Assembly: GCF_000802235.1 (NCBI RefSeq)
Contig: NZ_JTDL01000123.1
Coordinates: 47,731-111,730 of the forward strand
DNA length: 64,000 nucleotides
Source: Sinomonas humi
GTDB lineage: Bacteria; Actinomycetota; Actinomycetes; Actinomycetales; Micrococcaceae
Direction: 5' to 3'
The position numbers were made by a program, and so were the translations under genes. Positions 58,737 through 64,000 of this stretch are shown piece after piece. The notes under the pieces were generated by a model. The model saw only the letters and a list, made by a program, of their open reading frames with translations. It was not told the origin of the DNA and did not search any database. Position 1 is the first letter of the stretch. Each line of letters begins with the position of its first letter.

Positions 58737-60218
58737 ATGATGCCGAAGATGTCAGAGCCCTCAGTTTCAGGCGTACCTGTTCCTCACCCGAACGACGTCC
58801 TTCTCGGCGGTGACTGGGTGCGTGCGCAGGGCGGTCTCCGCGACGTCCCATCCCCTTCCACAGAGGAGAGCATTGCGACGGTCGGCCTGCCGAGCATCGA
58901 ACAGGCCACCGAGGCGGTTCGTCTCGCCGCAGAGATCGGGATGCAGAGCTGGGCAACACTTCCGGTTGCCGACCGCGTGAGCTACGTCAGCCGATTCTGC
59001 GACCTGCTCGAGTCGCGGCACTCCGAACTCGGCGTGCTCTGGGCGGCCGAGTCCGGCATGTCGCTGCGGCACGCCCGGGTAATGCATTCCCATGCAGCGA
59101 GGACGGCATGGCGGTCTTCGCTCGCCATAGCGGAGGCGACGCTCGCAGACGAGGTTCGCCAAGGCGTCCCCGGCAAGGTCATTGTCCGGCATGAACCGGC
59201 TGGAGTCGTGGTGGGGATCATTCCGTACAACGGTCCCGTCGTGTCGATAGGAACGAAGATCGTGCCCGCGCTCCTCGCCGGTTGCCCCGTGATCGTGAAG
59301 GGTTCGTCCGATTCCCAACTGGTCATGCGCATGGTCTCCGAGTGCGCTGCGGAAGCAGGCTTCCCCCGGGGCGCGATCTCGATCCTGTGCGGCAGCCCGA
59401 CCGTGGCTCGTGTGTTGACGAGCGACCCACGTGTTGACCTGGTGTCATTTACAGGTGGCGAGGCGGCAGCCAAGGACGTCATCAACGCTACTCATGACCG
59501 ATTCGCACGCACGCACCTGGAGCTCGGCGGCAAGTCTGCGGCCCTGGTGCTTCCCGACGCCGAGTTCGACCAGGTCGTGAAGGTGCTACGGCTCGGATCC
59601 GGCGCGGGCGCAGGCCAAATCTGCGCACTCCTGAGCCGCGTTCTCGTGCCACGAGAGCGGTTCGAAGAATTCGCCGAGAAGATGAGCACGGTATGGGATG
59701 GCTTCCGCATCGGAGATCCGCTCGATCCCGACACCACCATCGGCCCCTTGCTCAACAAGGCTGCATACGATCGAACACTGCAGTTCCTACAGACAGCATT
59801 GGCCGAGGGCGGGCGGGTTGTTGCTGGTGGACGCCGCCCCGAAGGCTTCGACAAGGGGTGGTATTTCACGCCGACGCTCATGGTAGACGTCAGACGCGAT
59901 TCGACCCTGGCGCAAGAAGAGGTCTTCGGGCCGATTGTCGCGCTTCTGCCCTACGACGGTATCGAAGACGGCATCTCCCTTGCGAACGACTCGCGATTCG
60001 GGCTCTCCGGGGCTGTGTTCACAGAGGATGTCGAGCTCGGAATCGAGGTCGCTGCCCGGATCAGGACCGGCGCGGTGGGCGTCAATATGTTCGGCCCAGA
60101 CATGACCGCGCCCTGGGGTGGGGTCAAGGAGTCCGGCTGGGGCCGTGAGGGAGGACTCGAAGGCCTCCTCGAGTTCACCGAAGTGAAGCAGATCGCGCTG
60201 GGGCCCACGTCCCATTAG
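58737..60218 (+). CDS. aldehyde dehydrogenase family protein
   Basis: This enzyme of about 493 aa has IPYNGPVV in place of the usual TPWN-type stretch (the asparagine is kept), ELGGKSAAL with the general base, and the catalytic cysteine in GAGAGQICALLSRV. The likely start is one of the ATGs at 58737, 58740 or 58749 behind GGAAG; the frame runs upstream to 58665. It is divergent from the SDR, so an alcohol-to-aldehyde-to-acid or side-chain oxidation sequence is plausible. Confidence 0.9.
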   Translation: MMPKMSEPSVSGVPVPHPNDVLLGGDWVRAQGGLRDVPSPSTEESIATVGLPSIEQATEAVRLAAEIGMQSWATLPVADRVSYVSRFCDLLESRHSELGVLWAAESGMSLRHARVMHSHAARTAWRSSLAIAEATLADEVRQGVPGKVIVRHEPAGVVVGIIPYNGPVVSIGTKIVPALLAGCPVIVKGSSDSQLVMRMVSECAAEAGFPRGAISILCGSPTVARVLTSDPRVDLVSFTGGEAAAKDVINATHDRFARTHLELGGKSAALVLPDAEFDQVVKVLRLGSGAGAGQICALLSRVLVPRERFEEFAEKMSTVWDGFRIGDPLDPDTTIGPLLNKAAYDRTLQFLQTALAEGGRVVAGGRRPEGFDKGWYFTPTLMVDVRRDSTLAQEEVFGPIVALLPYDGIEDGISLANDSRFGLSGAVFTEDVELGIEVAARIRTGAVGVNMFGPDMTAPWGGVKESGWGREGGLEGLLEFTEVKQIALGPTSH

Positions 60219-60289
60219 CGCCTTCCCCAACTGCTTTCATTGAGGGGTCACACGAGGTCCATTGCTAAAGAACCTCCACTCCGTATAGT

Positions 60290-60321
60290 TTGAGAAAAGT
60301 AATTTTACGCAGGAGTAAGCT
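60290..60321 (+). promoter_or_regulatory. candidate promoter of the phosphotransferase-fold gene
   Basis: TTGAGA (60290-60295) and TAAGCT (60316-60321) are 20 bp apart. The -10 box and the surrounding AGTAAGCTG match those of the SDR promoters at 44.4 and 58.6 kb, hinting at shared control. Confidence 0.4.
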
Positions 60322-60416
60322 GGGGTCCCGAACTGCTCACCAGTTCATCGCAGAACGGTGACTGCTCAGGTGTTGCCCGATCGTCCGGGCGAACCAGCGC
60401 AGCCGAAAGGAACGTC

Positions 60417-61838
60417 ATGAGTGGGCCTCAGATTGTCATCAGCGAAACGTGGGGGGATCTCGAACCTCGCTGGCACGGGCTGTTCGCTTGGGTCGAGGAG
60501 ACACTGGGCGGCGTGATCGTCTCCTCCAAGCGCCAAGCGCGATGGAGACCCTGCTGGTTTCTGACGGTTCGGCTCGGCGACGGCAGTATGAAGGACCTCT
60601 ATCTCCGCACTCAGCGTGAAGGCGGGATGCCATGGACCTCCAAGATCACGGTGGAGCGAGAGTACCGGATGATGGCGGTGCTGCAGAACCATGGCGTGAA
60701 GATCCCACACGTGTTCGGGTTTCACCCGCAGCCCCAGGCGATTCTGATGGAGACCGTGCCTGGCCGGGATCGATTCGACGAGCGTGATGGCCAGGCGGTT
60801 CGGGATCAGGTGATCCAGGAGTACGTCGAGATCCTCGCGCACGCGCACTCGATCGATGCGCGGGAGTTCGTCGACGCGGGGCTGCATCGCCCCGAGAACG
60901 GGGAGGAGGTCGGGTACGGAGGATTCCGCCTGACTGAGAAGTGGTACCGGGCAGCCAAGACCGCACCGGATCCGATCAACGAGTTCATCGTCAAGTGGAT
61001 TCATGAACATCTGCCCACGCATCGGACCGAGGTCTGCTGGAACGTGTGGGACGCCGGCCAGTTCCTGCACGAGAACGGGCACTGTACAGCAATGATGGAC
61101 GTTGAATTCGCCATGCTTGGCGACCCGTTCAACGACCTCGCGGCCATGAGATTTCGAGACACCATCCAGCCGATCGGCAACCTGACCAGGGCTTTCAAAC
61201 GCTACCAGGAGGTGACCGGCGTCTCTCTCGAACGCAAGACCATCAACTTCCAGGTGGTCCGTTTCTCCGCGGTCACCACTCTTCTGCCGATCGGCCCCTT
61301 GAACGACCCGCCTGCGGACTTCGACTACGCACAATGGGCCGCATGGCAGTTGGTCGCCATGTTCGTCGCCATCGAGATCATGGCCGAAGAATTGGGGATC
61401 GATCTCACGTACGACGAACCACCTCCCGCTCCAGCGCCGTCACGCCAGAAGCCGTGGAAGCAATCAGTCTCACGCATCGTGGATTCGCTCGTCGACAACG
61501 ATCAGATCCCGTTGGAGGAGTTCGACCGCTACACACTCTCGATCGCCGGCGATATGACGCGCGCCGTGCTCGAGGCGGATGAGATGGCGAACCAACTGGA
61601 GTCGGACGATATCGCGGACGTCGCCCGTCTGATCGGCCGACAGCCTAAAGACTGGTCACACGCAGATGAACTGCTCGAGGAGTTCGTGTTGAACGCGGGT
61701 CCGGAAAAGGAGGAGGAGTTGGTGCGCTACTTCTACCGGAGGTTGTGCCGCCAACGTGCCTCGCTCAGGCCCTCCATGCGGGAGATGCAAGAGTTCACCG
61801 TTCAGAGAATCGACTGGGCCGAGCTCGGTTTGGAGTGA
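60417..61838 (+). CDS. phosphotransferase-fold (APH-like) protein, variant active site
   Basis: This 473-aa protein has the aminoglycoside phosphotransferase/choline kinase-like fold: EREYRMMAVLQNHGVKIPHV, ILMETVPGRDRFDE, and MDVEFAMLGDPFNDLAAMRF with the metal aspartate. The catalytic loop, normally HGDxxxxN, reads VWDAGQFLHENG: His is lost and Asn replaced, so kinase activity is doubtful. Residues 340-473 form an extra Glu-rich helical domain (LLEEFVLNAGPEKEEELVRY). ATG 60417 follows GAAAGG. Such proteins occur in acyl-CoA and terpenoid degradation clusters with unknown roles. Confidence 0.75.
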   Translation: MSGPQIVISETWGDLEPRWHGLFAWVEETLGGVIVSSKRQARWRPCWFLTVRLGDGSMKDLYLRTQREGGMPWTSKITVEREYRMMAVLQNHGVKIPHVFGFHPQPQAILMETVPGRDRFDERDGQAVRDQVIQEYVEILAHAHSIDAREFVDAGLHRPENGEEVGYGGFRLTEKWYRAAKTAPDPINEFIVKWIHEHLPTHRTEVCWNVWDAGQFLHENGHCTAMMDVEFAMLGDPFNDLAAMRFRDTIQPIGNLTRAFKRYQEVTGVSLERKTINFQVVRFSAVTTLLPIGPLNDPPADFDYAQWAAWQLVAMFVAIEIMAEELGIDLTYDEPPPAPAPSRQKPWKQSVSRIVDSLVDNDQIPLEEFDRYTLSIAGDMTRAVLEADEMANQLESDDIADVARLIGRQPKDWSHADELLEEFVLNAGPEKEEELVRYFYRRLCRQRASLRPSMREMQEFTVQRIDWAELGLE

Positions 61839-62177
61839 CCGAGTGCGGTCATGCCCGCGACGGCGCCCTCTCCTCTAGCCCTCGGCGTGCAGGGCATGCG
61901 GCTCATCGTCTCCAGCCAGCGAAGACAATCTCAGGGGTCAGTCGCCAGCTGATCGGCATCCCCGACCTCTCCCCGCAACACGGCCAGACTGAAGCGCTCC
62001 AAGTCCCGCACGAGCAAGATCGTGGAGCGGCTGATGATAGCGAGAATGCGGCGGCGGGACTTGGCGAAGGCCGGGGATCGTGGCATGGGGGCGCGCTACG
62101 CGGCAGACACCATCCCTGGGCAGCCCGCGAGGAGGGTCTGGGCGTATAGGCTGGGCCGTGCTTGCGGCGGGGCTGAG
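61839..62177. other. intergenic region without a supported gene
   Basis: Only short arginine-rich frames are present and none has a convincing start or homology. It separates the catabolic island from the pantothenate genes. No tRNA, repeat or mobile-element remnant was recognised. Confidence 0.5.
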
Positions 62178-63068
62178 CTAGAAACTGTGCTCTCGACCGG
62201 GGAAGGCACCTGAGCGGACATCGTCGCGATAGCGGCGCGCGGCATCGAGGAGCTGGCCGCGCAGGTCTGCGTATTGCTTGACGAACTTCGAGATCCGCGT
62301 CCCCTCACCCCCACGGAGCCCCGCCATGTCCTGCCACACGAGCACTTGGCCCGTTGTGGAGGAACCGGCTCCGATACCGATCGTGGGGACGCGGACCGCC
62401 GCGTCGACGGAAGCCGCGGCGGCTGCGGGCACCATCTCCATGAGTACGCAGAAGGCACCGGCCGCCTCGAGGGCTTTGGCGTCCTCGATGAGGCGCGCGA
62501 CGTCGTCCCCCCTTCCCTGGACTCGGTAGCCGCCGAGCGCGTGCTCGCTTTGCGGTGTGAAGCCAATGTGGGCAATGACCGGAATCCCGGCCTGCACCAT
62601 CGCGCGGACGGTCTCGGCGTAGTACGCGCCGCCCTCCATCTTGACCGCATGGGCGAGCCCCTCCTTGAGGAACCGCACCCCGGTCTCCACGCCCTGAGCC
62701 GGGGAGGCCTCATAGCTGCCGAAGGGCAGGTCCGCGACGACGAGGGCGCGGTGGGCCGAGCGCGCCACGGCGCGGCACAGCGGGATGAGCTCGTCGACGG
62801 TGACGGGGATGCTCGTTTCGTGCCCGAAGACATTGTTGGCCGCGGAGTCGCCGACGAGCAGGACGTCGATGCCGGCTTCGTCGAAGATCTGCGCCGTGTA
62901 CTGGTCGTAGGCGGTGAGCATGGCGAAGTGCTCGCTGCGGTCCTTCGCCGCGGCGAGGTGGTGAATGCGTACTCGGGCTGCAGGGCGGCCCGGTGAGAGG
63001 GAACTAGGCACCTCCCGGGACCCGGTCCCGTAGGGTGCGGGGATCTCGTCAGAGGCGGAAGGGGTCAT
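62178..63068 (-). CDS. panB: 3-methyl-2-oxobutanoate hydroxymethyltransferase
   Basis: This 296-aa TIM-barrel enzyme makes ketopantoate from 2-oxoisovalerate and methylene-tetrahydrofolate, the first step of pantothenate synthesis. It has the metal-binding VGDSAANNVFGHETSIPVT, VADLPFGSYEASP, IPVIAHIGFTPQSEHALGGY and TIGIGAGSSTTGQVLVW. The first 35 residues are a variable actinobacterial extension. ATG 63068 follows GAGGAACACC. It is downstream of panD on the same strand. Confidence 0.96.
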   Translation of the reverse strand: MTPSASDEIPAPYGTGSREVPSSLSPGRPAARVRIHHLAAAKDRSEHFAMLTAYDQYTAQIFDEAGIDVLLVGDSAANNVFGHETSIPVTVDELIPLCRAVARSAHRALVVADLPFGSYEASPAQGVETGVRFLKEGLAHAVKMEGGAYYAETVRAMVQAGIPVIAHIGFTPQSEHALGGYRVQGRGDDVARLIEDAKALEAAGAFCVLMEMVPAAAAASVDAAVRVPTIGIGAGSSTTGQVLVWQDMAGLRGGEGTRISKFVKQYADLRGQLLDAARRYRDDVRSGAFPGREHSF

Positions 63069-63242
63069 GGTGTTCCTCGATTTCTCAGGAGGGAGACGCG
63101 GTTCCGAAGCCCGGAACCGCTTTGGCGCTCAATGGTCCCGCCGCTCGGCCATTCCAAACGACGCTTCCTTGGCGAGAAGAATCCGCATAGCCTCAGCAAT
63201 CGCGAGCTGGCGACTGGCCTGATGGGAACGTGACTTCATTCG

Positions 63243-63677
63243 CTACTCGGGCCATGGGTTGCTTGCTCGTTCGGCATGGGGAGGGCGCATCAGGCCTGAT
63301 ACCGCTGCGCTTGCTGGGTCGGAACCAAGCTCGACAACGTTGTTTTCCGCGTCAACGTGCACGACAGTCGGTACGTGGCTGCGGATCTCTTCGCGGTCCA
63401 TCAACGCGTAGCTGATCAGGATGACGATGTCGCCTTCATGGATCAGGTGGGCGGCCGCGCCGTTGATGCCTATGACGCCGGATCCCGGTTCCCCCGCAAT
63501 TGTGTAGGTCTCGAGGCGGGCCCCGTTCGTGACGTCGACGATGGCCACGAGTTCGCCGGGAAGGATGTCGGCGGCTTCGAGGAGGTCCCGGTCGACGGTG
63601 ACCGAGCCGACGTAGTGAAGGTCGGCGTGAGTGACTGTCGCGCGGTGGATCTTCGATTTCAGCATCGTCCTGTGCAA
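63243..63677 (-). CDS. panD: aspartate 1-decarboxylase
   Basis: This 144-aa pyruvoyl enzyme makes beta-alanine for pantothenate. It contains the self-cleavage site Gly-Ser in [12 protein letters not shown], plus GERGSG-like [21 protein letters not shown] place the start at TTG 63677, which has GGGAGGG 8 nt upstream and gives MHRTMLKSK, so that the cleaved pair falls at Gly24-Ser25 as in Mycobacterium PanD. Starting at ATG 63665 would remove four residues. The C terminus is a short variable tail. Confidence 0.95.
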   Translation of the reverse strand: MHRTMLKSKIHRATVTHADLHYVGSVTVDRDLLEAADILPGELVAIVDVTNGARLETYTIAGEPGSGVIGINGAAAHLIHEGDIVILISYALMDREEIRSHVPTVVHVDAENNVVELGSDPASAAVSGLMRPPHAERASNPWPE

Positions 63678-63719
63678 GGAATGCCCTCCCTTTCTGCTGT
63701 GCCCGAGATGGACTCTGGT

Positions 63720-63778
63720 TCCGGCGCCGGCCCCCGGACCTCGGGGTGCCTGTTGCGAGCGTGCGTGCCGGCGCCGGA
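63720..63778. terminator. nested inverted repeats after the citrate synthase gene
   Basis: TCCGGCGCCGGC (63720-63731) and GCCGGCGCCGGA (63767-63778) form a 12-bp stem. An inner hairpin pairs CCCCG (63732-63736) with CGGGG (63742-63746). It lies between the citrate synthase stop and panD and probably ends the upstream transcript. Confidence 0.5.
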
Positions 63779-63784
63779 GGCTTC

Positions 63785-64000
63785 TCAGTCGATGTGGCGT
63801 TCGTCGGGTCCGTTGTAGGCCGAGAGGGGGCGGATGAGGGAGTTGTTCTCGAGCTGTTCCATGATGTGGGCGGTCCATCCGACGATGCGGCTGGCGACGA
63901 ACAGCGGGGTGAAGGTGGGGATGTCGAAGCCCATGAGGTGGTAGGCGGGGCCGGTGGGGTAGTCGAGGTTGGGCTTGATGCCCTTGGCCGCGTCCATGGA
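63785..64000 (-). CDS. citrate synthase or 2-methylcitrate synthase, C-terminal part
   Basis: The frame enters from beyond the window edge and ends at 63785. The visible 70 residues include [40 protein letters not shown] and [15 protein letters not shown], the conserved C terminus of citrate synthases with the catalytic aspartate region just upstream. The sequence is similar in both citrate and 2-methylcitrate synthases of actinobacteria, so the exact role cannot be decided from this piece. Confidence 0.9.
   Translation of the reverse strand, partial: SMDAAKGIKPNLDYPTGPAYHLMGFDIPTFTPLFVASRIVGWTAHIMEQLENNSLIRPLSAYNGPDERHID

Noticed and set aside
62022..62213. 63-codon plus-strand frame before panB
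   Set aside because: No ribosome binding site, Arg/Ala-rich, overlaps the panB 3' end.
1..64000. tRNA, rRNA, riboswitch, insertion sequence or integrase
   Set aside because: Looked for on both strands by eye; nothing convincing was found. A covariance-model scan would be decisive.

Overview
The window is high-GC actinobacterial DNA. Gene style (GTG/TTG starts, many 4-nt overlaps, several apparently leaderless genes), the PanD and GH3 proteins and the FlbD-MotAB block suggest a member of the Micrococcaceae such as Arthrobacter or Sinomonas; this placement is an inference. No rRNA, tRNA, CRISPR, transposase or integrase was seen.

Region 1 (1-8.2 kb) is regulatory. A SigB/F-type sigma factor gene is divergent from a TetR gene, and the same palindrome (GACAGAC-N2-GTCTGTC type) occurs five times: three copies between these two genes and one each in the promoters of two small genes near 6.7 and 7.1 kb. 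One of those small genes encodes a free-standing piece of sigma factor (end of region 2 plus region 3). A second TetR gene sits in an operon with a DHA2-type drug efflux pump that has its own palindromic operator. A transketolase gene follows (8.3-10.1 kb).

Region 2 (10.2-17.0 kb) links cyclic di-GMP, exopolysaccharide and motility. Of two adjacent GGDEF-EAL proteins, one keeps only an intact EAL and the other only an intact GGDEF. A processive family 2 glycosyltransferase with a small membrane partner follows, then flbD-motA-motB.

Region 3 (17.0-25.1 kb) is a catabolic cluster. A GntR regulator, a luciferase-like flavin monooxygenase, two overlapping DUF1185/AA_synth paralogues, an alpha/beta hydrolase, an aldehyde dehydrogenase and a 4-oxalocrotonate tautomerase form one operon. 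Divergent from it are a SnoaL-flavin reductase fusion and an NCS1 (nucleobase/hydantoin-type) permease. The set looks like import and oxidative ring opening of an N-heterocycle.

Region 4 (25.2-43.6 kb) handles a glycoside. It has a sugar ABC importer without its own ATPase, GH3 and GH5 enzymes, several sugar oxidoreductases, a LacI regulator, and an oxidative branch (SDR dehydrogenase, SMP-30 lactonase, IlvD/Edd-type dehydratase, zinc alcohol dehydrogenase). CGAAA...TTTCG palindromes recur in its promoters. A two-armed repeat array lies between the lactonase and dehydratase genes.

Region 5 (44.4-61.8 kb) is another catabolic island, by eye lower in GC. It has a TetR regulator, HyuA/HyuB with a small zinc-ribbon protein, a ribose-type ABC importer, an acyl-CoA ligase, a thioesterase-like protein, a VOC protein, an NTF2-like protein, two SDRs, an aldehyde dehydrogenase and an unusual phosphotransferase-fold protein. 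HyuAB + zinc ribbon + CoA ligase resembles ketone carboxylation followed by CoA activation. A decayed copy of its SDR promoter and gene start lies at the left edge.

Region 6 (62.2-64.0 kb) is housekeeping: panB, panD and the 3' end of a citrate or 2-methylcitrate synthase gene that leaves the window.
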